Source: DASYUM01 sp036001225
GTDB taxonomy: Bacteria > Methylomirabilota > Methylomirabilia > Rokubacteriales > DASRDR01
Reading direction: 5' to 3'
DNA length: 35,550 nt
Assembly: GCA_036001225.1 (NCBI GenBank)
Contig: DASYUM010000077.1
Span: forward strand, 1 to 35,550
Below the pieces are notes generated by a model that saw only the letters and a program-made list of their open reading frames with translations, searched no databases and had not been told where the DNA came from. How positions within the stretch are numbered: the first letter of the stretch is position 1; every line of letters begins with the position of its first letter. This document shows positions 8,683-15,481 of this stretch, one piece after another. A program made the translations under genes and the position numbers.

Positions 8683-9933
8683 ATGGCGAAGCCATCCGCT
8701 CTCGTCATCGGCGGCGGGGTCATCGGCGTCGCCGCCGCCTACTACCTGGCGCGCGGTGGATGGGACGTGACCATCGTCGAGACGGGGGAGATCTGCGCGG
8801 GCAGCTCCTACGGGAACGGGGGCCTCGTCGTCCCGAGCCACAGCATCCCCCTGGCGGCGCCGGGCGTGTGGCTGAAGGGCCTGAAGTGGATGCTGAACCC
8901 GGAGAGCCCGTTCTACATCAAGCCCCGCCTGAGCCCCGAGCTCCTCTCCTGGCTCTGGCAGTTCCGCGCCGCCTGCACGCCGGCGCGGGCGGCCCGGGCC
9001 ATGCCGGTGCTTCGGGATCTGAGCTTCGCCAGCCTGGCGCTCTTCCGCGAGCTGGCCGCGATTCCGGGCTTCGAGTTCGGCTTCCGCCAGGAGGGGGCGC
9101 TGGCGGTCTTTCGCACGGAGAAGGCCTACGAGGCGGCGCTGGCGGACGCGCGGTTCCTGGGCGAGGGCGGCATTCCGACCAAGGTGCTCGACGGCGTGGC
9201 CGCCCGCGCGCTGGAGCCCGCGCTCGCGCCCGGCGTGGTGGGCGCGATCTTCTTTCCCGACGACGCGCTGCTGATCCCCGACGTGTTCGTCCGGGGGCTG
9301 GCCGCCCTCGCCGAGCAGCTGGGCGTCCGTATCCGGACCGGGACGGAGGTCCTCGGCTTCCTGACCCGAGGGGCCCGCATCACCACGGTCGAGACGACGC
9401 GGGGGAACCTCCCGGCCGGCGAGGCGGTCGTGCTGGCCGCCGGCTCGTGGTCCCCCCGGCTGGCCGCCGCCGCCGGACTGCGCCTTCCGATCCAGCCCGC
9501 CAAGGGCTACAGCGTGACCTATCGCCGGCCGCCCGACGGGCTGCGGATTCCGCTGCTGCTCGGCGAGGCGAAGGCGGGCGTGACGCCGATGGGGGACATG
9601 CTCCGGTATGCCGGGACCCTCGAGCTGGCCGGGCTCGACCTCTCCATCAACCGCCGCCGGGTGAACGCCATCATCCGGTCCGCCGCCCCCTACCTCCGTG
9701 GCGCGGAATCCCTCGAGCTGCTCGAGATCTGGCGGGGCCTGCGCCCGTGCACGCCGGACGGGCTGCCGGTCATCGGGCGCCCGAAGCGGATCGAGAACTT
9801 GATCCTCGCCACCGGGCACGCGATGATCGGCGTCTCGCTGGGCCCGATCACCGGGAAGCTCGTCGCCCAGCTCGCCTCGGGCGAGCCGACGGCGGTCGAC
9901 GTGGGCGCGCTGACGCCGGAGCGGTTCGCTTAG
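8683..9933 (+). CDS. FAD-dependent oxidoreductase, D-amino-acid dehydrogenase (DadA)-like
   Basis: A GTG at 8662 is in frame, but the ATG at 8683 is preferred because GAGGGG lies just before it and residues 6-18 then form the FAD motif VIGGGVIGVAAAY. The protein has 416 residues. The segment TGEICAGSSYGNGGLVVPSHSIPLA, about residues 31-55, is the DadA-type signature, followed by WMLNPESPFYIKPRLSP and C-terminal LEIWRGLRPCTPDGLPVIG and GHAMIGVSLGPITGKLVA. DadA-type enzymes oxidise D-amino acids or related amines (for example D-proline or hydroxyproline) and pass electrons to the respiratory chain. It is the last gene of the operon starting at 2576. Substrate specificity cannot be assigned. Confidence 0.92.
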   Translation: MAKPSALVIGGGVIGVAAAYYLARGGWDVTIVETGEICAGSSYGNGGLVVPSHSIPLAAPGVWLKGLKWMLNPESPFYIKPRLSPELLSWLWQFRAACTPARAARAMPVLRDLSFASLALFRELAAIPGFEFGFRQEGALAVFRTEKAYEAALADARFLGEGGIPTKVLDGVAARALEPALAPGVVGAIFFPDDALLIPDVFVRGLAALAEQLGVRIRTGTEVLGFLTRGARITTVETTRGNLPAGEAVVLAAGSWSPRLAAAAGLRLPIQPAKGYSVTYRRPPDGLRIPLLLGEAKAGVTPMGDMLRYAGTLELAGLDLSINRRRVNAIIRSAAPYLRGAESLELLEIWRGLRPCTPDGLPVIGRPKRIENLILATGHAMIGVSLGPITGKLVAQLASGEPTAVDVGALTPERFA

Positions 9934-9949
9934 CGACCGCCCGCCCGCG

Positions 9950-10030
9950 GCCGTCCAGCGCGGCGTAGGCGAGCATCTCGACCCGCATGCTCGCCACCGT
10001 GAGGCCGGCCACGATGACGGTGGCGCGGTT
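9950..10030 (-). pseudogene. Possible C-terminal remnant of a RidA/YjgF-type protein
   Basis: On the minus strand this reads RATVIVAGL, a short gap, then MRVEMLAYAALDG. That matches the pattern of the last beta-strands of RidA-family imine deaminases (R-x-x-V-x-V-A-x-L followed by VEI-x-A-I-A). No upstream RidA body is visible in the same frame, and the frame runs on past where RidA should stop. If real it is a decayed fragment. RidA proteins clear reactive imines made by amino-acid oxidases, which suits the neighbouring DadA-like gene. The match is about 26 residues by eye and may be chance. Confidence 0.25.
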
Positions 10031-10208
10031 AGGTGCCGAGAACCAGCCCTGGGTAGTCGGAGGGAGGAAATCGGAAGGAACACCGAACGCAGGCCGTCTA
10101 AAGCACCTTTCGCTTCCTCCCGCTGGCACCCGGTGGCCCGTCCCCGAAGCCACGACGACGCCTGCCGCTCCGCTGGTGGCGGCGTGAGAGCCCAGGACCG
10201 AGCCGCCC

Positions 10209-10237
10209 TTGACAGCCCGCGGGCGGTGGGCTATGCA
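10209..10237 (+). promoter_or_regulatory. Candidate sigma-70-type promoter for the liv-type operon
   Basis: A perfect -35 TTGACA (10209-10214), a 17 nt spacer and TATGCA (10232-10237) lie about 95 nt before the ATG of the LivJ-like binding protein. The -35 and spacing are ideal and the -10 matches at three of six positions. This is the first plausible promoter after the preceding operon. Confidence 0.45.
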
Positions 10238-10333
10238 TGGCTGGCGCATCGGGGGCGGCGCTCTCGGTGCTGAGCGGGATCGTACGCTCCGGTTCGCGTG
10301 GAGGAGGGGACGTGGTGTCCCGAGGAGGATGAC

Positions 10334-11494
10334 ATGAGACGCAGAGTGGCGGGGAACCTGTGGATCATCGGCGGACTGCTCCTGCTGGCCCTCGGGCTGG
10401 CGACGGGGGCGGTCGCTCAGCAACAGAAGGTGGTGATCGCGGTGACGAGCCCCCAGTCGGGGCCGCAGGCCGCGTGGGGGTCGGAGCTCATCCGCGGCGC
10501 CGAGCTGGCGCTGGCGGAGTACGACCCCAAGAAGCTCAAGTTCAAGTACGAGATCCTGCCCTTGGACGATCAGGCCGATCCCAAGGTGGGCCTGACCGTC
10601 GCCAACAAGCTGAAGGTCGACAAGGACGTCATGGGCGTGATCGGCCCCTGGAACAGCGGGGTGGCCATCCCGGCCTCACCGGTCTACTCCGAGGCCAAGC
10701 TCCCCTTGTTCGCCATCGCCAGTGATCCCAAGCTCACCCGGCAGGGCTTCACCAACATCTTCCGGACCGTGTCGACGAACGACTTCCAGGCCATCGGAGG
10801 CGAGGCCTACCTGGTCGGCGAGCTGAAGAAGAAGCGCGTCGCCATCATCCACGACAACACGATCCCGGGCGTGACCATCAGCGAGATCTTCCGGGACATG
10901 GCCAAGAAGGACAAGGCCGAGATCGTGATGTTCGAGGGCGTGAGCTGGGGCGAGCGGGACTGGAGCCCGGTCCTCACGAGCCTCAAGCAGAAGAACGCCG
11001 ACGCGCTCTATCTGGTCACCGTGTTCGCCGACGTCGCCCTGGCCATGAAGCAGATGAAGGACCTCGGGATGAACCTGACGGTCCTCGGGCCCGACGGCAT
11101 GTACTCGGACGAGCTGATCACGCTCGGCGGGCCGGCCGTCGAGGGCGCCTGCGCCACGGCCCTGGGAGCCGACGTCAACAAGCTGCCCAGCGCGTCGAAG
11201 TTCGTCAGCGCCTTCAAGGCCAAGTACAACGAGAGCCCCCAGCAGTACAGCGTCTTCGCCTACGAGGACATGCACATCCTGATCAAGGCCATCGAGAAGG
11301 CCGGCAAGAAGGACCGGGCCGCCATCCTGAAGGCGGTGCGCGAGGTGACGCCCTACGACGGGGCGCTCGGCCGGACCGCCTTCAACGGCCGGGGCGACAC
11401 CGTGAACCAGGTGATCGGGATCTTCTGCGTGAAGGACGGCAAGTGGGGGTATCTCAAGACCGCCGACATCCCGAAGGACCGGATGCCGAAGTAG
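10334..11494 (+). CDS. Branched-chain amino acid/amide-type ABC substrate-binding protein (LivJ-like, Peripla_BP_6)
   Basis: The ATG at 10334 is chosen over an upstream in-frame GTG because GAGGAGG (10322-10328) is placed correctly. The 386-residue protein has a Sec signal peptide (MRRR, a hydrophobic core ILLLLALGLATGAV-like, cleavage near AVAQQ). The mature part follows the type I periplasmic fold: VVIAVTSPQSGPQAAWG, then GAELALAEYDPKK, DDQADPKVG, VMGVIGPWNSGVAIPASPVY and the C-terminal AYNESP/YSVFAYEDM pattern. Family members bind branched-chain amino acids, but also amides, urea, aromatic acids and other small organics. A full LIV-type set follows, then the NMG genes, so an amine- or amide-type ligand is possible but not shown. 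Confidence 0.9.
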   Translation: MRRRVAGNLWIIGGLLLLALGLATGAVAQQQKVVIAVTSPQSGPQAAWGSELIRGAELALAEYDPKKLKFKYEILPLDDQADPKVGLTVANKLKVDKDVMGVIGPWNSGVAIPASPVYSEAKLPLFAIASDPKLTRQGFTNIFRTVSTNDFQAIGGEAYLVGELKKKRVAIIHDNTIPGVTISEIFRDMAKKDKAEIVMFEGVSWGERDWSPVLTSLKQKNADALYLVTVFADVALAMKQMKDLGMNLTVLGPDGMYSDELITLGGPAVEGACATALGADVNKLPSASKFVSAFKAKYNESPQQYSVFAYEDMHILIKAIEKAGKKDRAAILKAVREVTPYDGALGRTAFNGRGDTVNQVIGIFCVKDGKWGYLKTADIPKDRMPK

Positions 11495-11588
11495 AGGCAC
11501 CGGCCCGAACGGCGGCGGACGTCCCAGCGGTGACGCGGTGAAGGGGCGCCGGGGCCGTCCCGGGTCGTGAGCCCGAAGGAAGGACGGC

Positions 11589-12515
11589 ATGGAAGGGTGG
11601 GGCGCCGTCTATCTCCAGCAGGTCGTCAACGGGCTCACGATCGGGAGCGTGTACGCCCTGATCGCGCTGGGCTACACGATGGTCTACGGCGTCCTCGAGA
11701 TGATCAACTTCGCCCACGGCGACGTGTTCATGGTGGGCAGCTTCGTCGGGCTCCTGGTCCTGGCACTCCTGGCGCCCTCCTCCTCTGCCGCCGCCGGAGG
11801 GGGGCTGCTCCTCGTGCTGGGGGCCGTCTTCCTCGGGGCGATGGCGAGCTGCGGCTCCCTCGGCGTCACCATCGAGCGCGTCGCCTACCGGCCCCTCCGG
11901 GCGAGCTCCCGGCTCGGCCCGCTCATCTCGGCCCTCGGCGTGTCCCTCTTCATCCAGAACGCCGTCATGTTGCTGGTGGGGGCGCGCCCGAAGGCCTTTC
12001 CCCAGCTCATTCCCAAGCAGCTCTACCACGTCGGCGGGGCGGTGTTCACCAACGTCCAGGTGATCATCCTCCTCGCCTCGCTCCTCCTCATGCTGGCGCT
12101 CGACCAGTTCGTGCGCCGGACCCGCTGGGGCCGGGCCATGCGGGCGGTGGCCCAGGACGCCGAGGCCGCCGGGTTCATGGGGGTCGAGGTCAACTCGGTC
12201 GTCACCCTCACGTTCCTGCTGGGGTCGATCCTGGCGGCGGGGGCCGGCATCATGGTGGGCCTCTACTACGGGATCGTCGATTTCTTCATGGGGTACGTGG
12301 CAGGCCTGAAGGCCTTCACGGCGGCCGTGCTGGGTGGCATCGGCAACCTGCGGGGGGCCATGCTCGGGGGCCTCCTGCTGGGGCTGGCGGAGAGCTTCGG
12401 CGCGGGCTTCGTCGGGGCGCACTGGAGAGACGTCATCGCCTTCGGGGTGCTGATCACCGTCCTCGTCCTGCGCCCCGGCGGGCTGCTCGGGGAGCACCTC
12501 CCCGAAAAAGTCTGA
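11589..12515 (+). CDS. livH: LIV-type ABC transporter permease LivH
   Basis: This 308-residue integral membrane protein begins with the family's characteristic LQQVVNGLTIGSVYALIALGYTMVYGVLEMINFAHGD segment (residues 8-45). A middle IERVAYRPLRASSRLGPLISALG follows, and near the C-terminus GLKAFTAAVLGGIGNLRGAMLGGLLLGLAE. These are the classic LivH signatures. It forms the transmembrane pore with LivM. An AAGGAAGGA site lies 4 nt before the ATG. It is preceded by the binding protein (94 nt gap) and followed by livM. Confidence 0.95.
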   Translation: MEGWGAVYLQQVVNGLTIGSVYALIALGYTMVYGVLEMINFAHGDVFMVGSFVGLLVLALLAPSSSAAAGGGLLLVLGAVFLGAMASCGSLGVTIERVAYRPLRASSRLGPLISALGVSLFIQNAVMLLVGARPKAFPQLIPKQLYHVGGAVFTNVQVIILLASLLLMLALDQFVRRTRWGRAMRAVAQDAEAAGFMGVEVNSVVTLTFLLGSILAAGAGIMVGLYYGIVDFFMGYVAGLKAFTAAVLGGIGNLRGAMLGGLLLGLAESFGAGFVGAHWRDVIAFGVLITVLVLRPGGLLGEHLPEKV

Positions 12516-12580
12516 CAGGCCCTGAAGGCCTTGATGCGGGACGTGGCCGGGCGGGGACGACGGGAGGCAGCGGGCGGCTG

Positions 12581-13651
12581 GTGGGAGGGTTTGGGAGGAG
12601 CGGCAGCCGGCGCTCCCGCCCCAAGCTGACTGAGCGCTTGCGGCGCGCGTCGCGCTTCATCGGGCGGAGCCGCCATCTCCAGCTCCTCGCGCTGCTCGCG
12701 GCCCTGGTCGTCTTCGGGCTCCAGGCCGACGAGTACCTCCTCGACATCGGCGTCCTGGTCGGGATCTACTCGATCCTGGGTCTCGGGCTGAGCATCGTCA
12801 TCGGTCAGGCCGGTCTCCTCGACCTCGGCTACATCGCCTTCTACGCGATCGGCGCCTACTGGACCGCGCTGCTCTCGACCTATTTCGGCGTGCCGTTCTG
12901 GCTCCTCCTGCCGAGCGCAGCCGCCCTGGCCGCGGTGTTCGGGGTCCTCCTGGGGTATCCGACCTTGCGCCTCCGGGGCGACTACCTGGCCATCGTGACG
13001 CTCGGCTTCGGGGAGATCATCCGGATCACGCTGAACAACTGGCGCCAGCTGACCAACGGCCCCATGGGCATCATGGGCATCGGCCATCCCCGGTTGGCCC
13101 TCCCCGGGCTCGGCGCCTTCGACTTCGGGCTGAACGTCCAGGCCTATTACTTCCTGATCCTCGTGCTCGACGTCGTCGCGGTGTTCGTGGTGGCCCGCCT
13201 GGCCCGGTCGAGGGTCGGGCTCGCCTGGAAGGCCATCCGCGAGGACGAGCTGGCGGCGGGGGCGATGGGCGTGAACGTCCGGCGGGCCAAGCTGCTGGCC
13301 TTCGCGCTGGGGGCCGCCTTCGCCGGGGCCGCCGGCAGCTTCTTCGCCGGCCGGGTGGGGTTCGTCTCGCCGGAGAGCTTCACGTTCGTCGAGTCCGTGC
13401 TCGTCGTCTGCATCGTCGTCATCGGCGGCTCGGCCAGCATCGCCGGGGTCATCCTGGGCGCCGTGGTCTTCATCGGGCTCCCGGAGCTCTTGCGCGAGGT
13501 GGCCCGCTTCCGGATGCTGGCCTTCGGCCTCGGCATGGTCGTCCTGATGCTCACGCGTCCCCAGGGGCTCCTCGGCCAGGAATGGATGGGCGAACCCGAG
13601 AAATCCCGGACCGAGCCGGAGCCCGAGCCGGCCCTGGTCCCCGACCTCTAG
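12581..13651 (+). CDS. livM: LIV-type ABC transporter permease LivM
   Basis: The frame is open from far upstream through livH, so the start must be inferred. The in-frame GTG at 12581 is the best candidate, with GGGAGG 13 nt before it. It gives 356 residues with a short basic N-terminus before the first helix (LQLLALLAALVVFGLQ); the in-frame TTG at 12638 is an alternative. Family signatures are YSILGLGLSIVIGQAGLLDLGYIAFYAIGAY, LRLRGDYLAIVTLGFGEIIR, NGPMGIMGIG and AIREDELAAGAMGVNV. The C-terminal tail is acidic and proline-rich. It partners LivH. The stop TAG is immediately followed by a palindromic repeat module, and the two ATPases resume 271 nt later. Confidence 0.93.
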   Translation: MGGFGRSGSRRSRPKLTERLRRASRFIGRSRHLQLLALLAALVVFGLQADEYLLDIGVLVGIYSILGLGLSIVIGQAGLLDLGYIAFYAIGAYWTALLSTYFGVPFWLLLPSAAALAAVFGVLLGYPTLRLRGDYLAIVTLGFGEIIRITLNNWRQLTNGPMGIMGIGHPRLALPGLGAFDFGLNVQAYYFLILVLDVVAVFVVARLARSRVGLAWKAIREDELAAGAMGVNVRRAKLLAFALGAAFAGAAGSFFAGRVGFVSPESFTFVESVLVVCIVVIGGSASIAGVILGAVVFIGLPELLREVARFRMLAFGLGMVVLMLTRPQGLLGQEWMGEPEKSRTEPEPEPALVPDL

Positions 13652-13727
13652 ATCATGGGAGGGGGCCTCGACGGCCCCTCCCAGACCCTCCCCCGGGAGG
13701 GTTGCGCGGGCAAGCCCGCGCTCGGAG
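13648..13727 (+). repeat. Intergenic palindromic module, copy 2 (stop-codon side)
   Basis: The module begins at the CTAG containing the livM stop and reads CTAGATCATGGG into the stem GGGAGGGGGCC/GGCCCCTCCC (loop TCGAC, one bulged G). A second stem CCCTCCC/GGGAGGG (13686-13701) and a third perfect stem GCGCGGGC/GCCCGCGC with loop AA (13704-13721) follow, ending in TCGGAG. Near-identical parts occur in the same order near 25156 and 35494. It could act as a terminator or a transcript-stabilising structure. Confidence 0.75.
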
Positions 13728-13775
13728 TGGACACTGACCCGCGGCATCGGGGCGAGGCGTCGGCGCGCGGTTACT

Positions 13776-13799
13776 CCGACAGCCTCCTAGGGCTGTTGG
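13776..13799 (+). promoter_or_regulatory. Isolated 9 bp hairpin between two repeat modules
   Basis: CCGACAGCC and GGCTGTTGG pair (one G-T pair) around the loop TCCTAG. It lies in the roughly 115 bp of unique DNA between the inverted repeat modules that separate livM from livG. It could be an operator or a leader structure for the two ATPase genes. There is no further evidence. Confidence 0.3.
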
Positions 13800-13842
13800 A
13801 CGGATGGGAAGCATGGGCCCGAGAATGATTGGCTGCGGACAG

Positions 13843-13922
13843 CTTCCGAGCGGCGGCTTCGCCGCCGCAACGGACGGGGGGGCCTCGGGGGGGTCTTCCG
13901 AGACCCCCCCGAGGATCTAGCC
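13843..13922 (-). repeat. Intergenic palindromic module, copy 3 (start-codon side)
   Basis: This copy is in the opposite orientation to copy 2. TCCGAG leads into GCGGCGGC/GCCGCCGC (loop TTC, 13850-13868), a G-run, then a perfect 14 bp stem whose arms are 13883-13896 and 13901-13914 (loop TCCG). GATCTAGCC then leads directly into the ATG of livG at 13923. The likely ribosome binding site GAGG (13911-13914) is inside the right arm of the 14 bp stem. Confidence 0.65.
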
Positions 13923-14708
13923 ATGGCCGAGCTTCTCACCGTCGATCGCGCCACCAAGACCTTCGGGGGGCTCCGCGCGCTCTCGCAGCTGTCGTTCGCG
14001 ATCCGGGAGGGGGAGATCCTGGGCCTCATCGGCCCCAACGGCTCCGGGAAGACGACCCTGTTCAACTGCATGACCGGGCTCTATCCGCTCACCAGCGGCC
14101 GGATTCTCTTCGGCGCGCCGCCGGTCGATCTCGTCGCGCTGGACCCGCACGAGATCGCCGAACGCGGTATCTCGCGGACGTTCCAGACGCTGCGGGTCTT
14201 CCCGAACCTGACCGTGCTGGAGAACGTGCTGGTGGGCTTGCACTGCCGCCGGCGAGCCGGCGTCCTGGGGGCGATCTTCCGGCCGGCCTGGGTCGTCGCC
14301 GAGGAGCGCGAGGCGACGGGCCGAGCCGAGGAGCTGCTGGGGCTGTTCGGCGAGCGCCTGCTGCCGCGCCGCGCTTGGCCGGCCCGGAGCCTCTCCTACG
14401 CGAACCGGCGGCGCCTCGAGATCTCGCGGGCCCTGGCCACCCGCCCGCGCCTCCTCCTGCTCGACGAGCCGACGGCCGGCATGAACCCGAGCGAGAAGGC
14501 GGAGATGACGGGCGTCATCCGCGCGATCCGCGAGCGCGGGGTGACCGTGCTCCTGATCGAGCACGACATGCGGGTCGTCATGCAGGCGGCCGATCGGGTC
14601 ATCGCGCTCAACTACGGCGAACGGATCGCGGAAGGCCGCCCGGAGGCGGTGGCGCGCGACCCCGCGGTCGTCGAGGCCTACCTCGGGAAGGTGGCCGGCC
14701 GTGCTTAG
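13923..14708 (+). CDS. livG: LIV-type ABC transporter ATP-binding protein LivG
   Basis: This 261-residue ATPase has Walker A GPNGSGKTT (residues 37-45), the LivG-specific Q-loop region ERGISRTFQTLRVFPNLTVLENV, signature LSYANRRRLEISRAL, Walker B LLLLDEPTAGMNPSE and H-loop LLIEHDMRVVM. The C-terminal NYGERIAEGRPEAVARDPAVVEAYLG is the family ending. It hydrolyses ATP for the LivH/LivM pore together with LivF. The GAGG ribosome site is buried in a 14 bp hairpin directly upstream. The gene overlaps livF by 8 nt. Confidence 0.95.
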   Translation: MAELLTVDRATKTFGGLRALSQLSFAIREGEILGLIGPNGSGKTTLFNCMTGLYPLTSGRILFGAPPVDLVALDPHEIAERGISRTFQTLRVFPNLTVLENVLVGLHCRRRAGVLGAIFRPAWVVAEEREATGRAEELLGLFGERLLPRRAWPARSLSYANRRRLEISRALATRPRLLLLDEPTAGMNPSEKAEMTGVIRAIRERGVTVLLIEHDMRVVMQAADRVIALNYGERIAEGRPEAVARDPAVVEAYLGKVAGRA

Positions 14709-15408
14709 CCTCCGGGACGTCGACACCTATTACGGCCGCATCCAGGTCCTGCGGGGGGTGAGCCTCCGGGTGGATCACGGCGAGATCGTCTGTCTCCTCG
14801 GCGGGAACGCCTCGGGGAAGTCCACCACGATGAAGACGATCCTCGGCGCGGTCCGGCCCGCCGCCGGCACCGTCGAGTTCGAGGGGCGCGTCATCAACGC
14901 GGCCCGGACGGCGGAGCGGATCGCCATGGGACTGGCCATCGTCCCCGAGAACCGGCGTGTCTTTCCCCGCATGACGATCCTGGAGAATCTGGAGATGGGC
15001 GCGTTCGTCCGGGCCGATCGGGGGGCGGTGCAGGCCGACCTCGAGCGCGTCCTCGCGCTGTTCCCTCGGCTGCGCGAGCGCCTCGGCCAGCGAGCCGGCA
15101 CGCTCTCCGGCGGCGAGCAGCAGATGCTGGCCATGGGCCGGGCCCTGATGGCGCGCCCCCGGCTCATCCTGATGGACGAGCCGTCCATGGGACTCTCCCC
15201 CCAGCTCGTCGAGCGGAACTTCGAGCTGATCCAGGAGATCAACCGGAGCGGCGTCACCGTCTTCATGGTCGAGCAGAACGCCGCCATGGCACTCTCCATC
15301 GCCCACCGCGGCTACGTCCTGCGCACGGGCGAGATCGTGATGGCCGGCCCGGCCGCCGAGCTCCTGCGGAGCGAAGGCATCCGGCGCGCCTACCTCGGCG
15401 AGATGTAG
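14701..15408 (+). CDS. livF: LIV-type ABC transporter ATP-binding protein LivF
   Basis: This 235-residue ATPase starts at a GTG that overlaps the last 8 nt of livG, so it is probably translationally coupled. Walker A is GGNASGKST (about residues 34-42), slightly unusual because GxNGAGKTT is the common form, but the essential G, K and S/T are kept. ENRRVFPRMTILENLEMGA, signature LSGGEQQMLAMGRALMARP, Walker B LILMDEPSMGLSPQLVE and H-loop MVEQNAAMAL are all LivF-type. It completes the five-gene importer begun at 10334. Confidence 0.95.
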   Translation: MLSLRDVDTYYGRIQVLRGVSLRVDHGEIVCLLGGNASGKSTTMKTILGAVRPAAGTVEFEGRVINAARTAERIAMGLAIVPENRRVFPRMTILENLEMGAFVRADRGAVQADLERVLALFPRLRERLGQRAGTLSGGEQQMLAMGRALMARPRLILMDEPSMGLSPQLVERNFELIQEINRSGVTVFMVEQNAAMALSIAHRGYVLRTGEIVMAGPAAELLRSEGIRRAYLGEM

Positions 15409-15416
15409 ACGGGCCC

Positions 15417-15475
15417 TTGCCGTCATCGCAGCGACGAATTATCCTAGCGCGGCATCCGGTTTCACGGAAAAGGAG
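15417..15475 (+). promoter_or_regulatory. Candidate promoter and ribosome binding site of the mgs-mgd-gmaS cluster
   Basis: TTGCCG (15417-15422), a 17 nt spacer and TATCCT (15440-15445) form a reasonable promoter, each hexamer matching 4 of 6 consensus bases. The sequence GAATTATCC stands out as AT-rich in this GC-rich region. A strong ribosome binding site AAAAGGAG (15468-15475) lies 6 nt before the mgsA ATG. The implied start near 15452 gives a leader of about 30 nt, too short for a riboswitch. A similar TATCCT occurs at 33854. Confidence 0.5.
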
Positions 15476-15481
15476 CATTCC

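Larger units (their letters stand above)
9934..10333. other. 400 bp non-coding stretch before the livJ-type gene
   Basis: No convincing intact gene is seen. It holds a short minus-strand segment resembling a RidA C-terminus (9950-10030), an 8 bp inverted repeat (GGGAGGAA at 10062-10069 and TTCCTCCC at 10114-10121), and a promoter-like pair at 10209-10237. Base composition between about 10030 and 10120 is visibly less GC-rich than the flanking genes. A short plus-strand open frame at 9987-10187 has no family features. Confidence 0.5.

Noticed and set aside
7183..10083. A 966-codon minus-strand open frame spanning two oxidase genes
   Set aside because: It lies opposite two clearly coding flavoenzyme genes and has only biased composition. 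Only the short RidA-like match beyond 9950, in another frame, was kept as a weak candidate.
10040..10130. Possible glycine-riboswitch-like text (GGAGG...CACCGAA)
   Set aside because: The conserved core order and paired stems of that riboswitch could not be laid out on this sequence.
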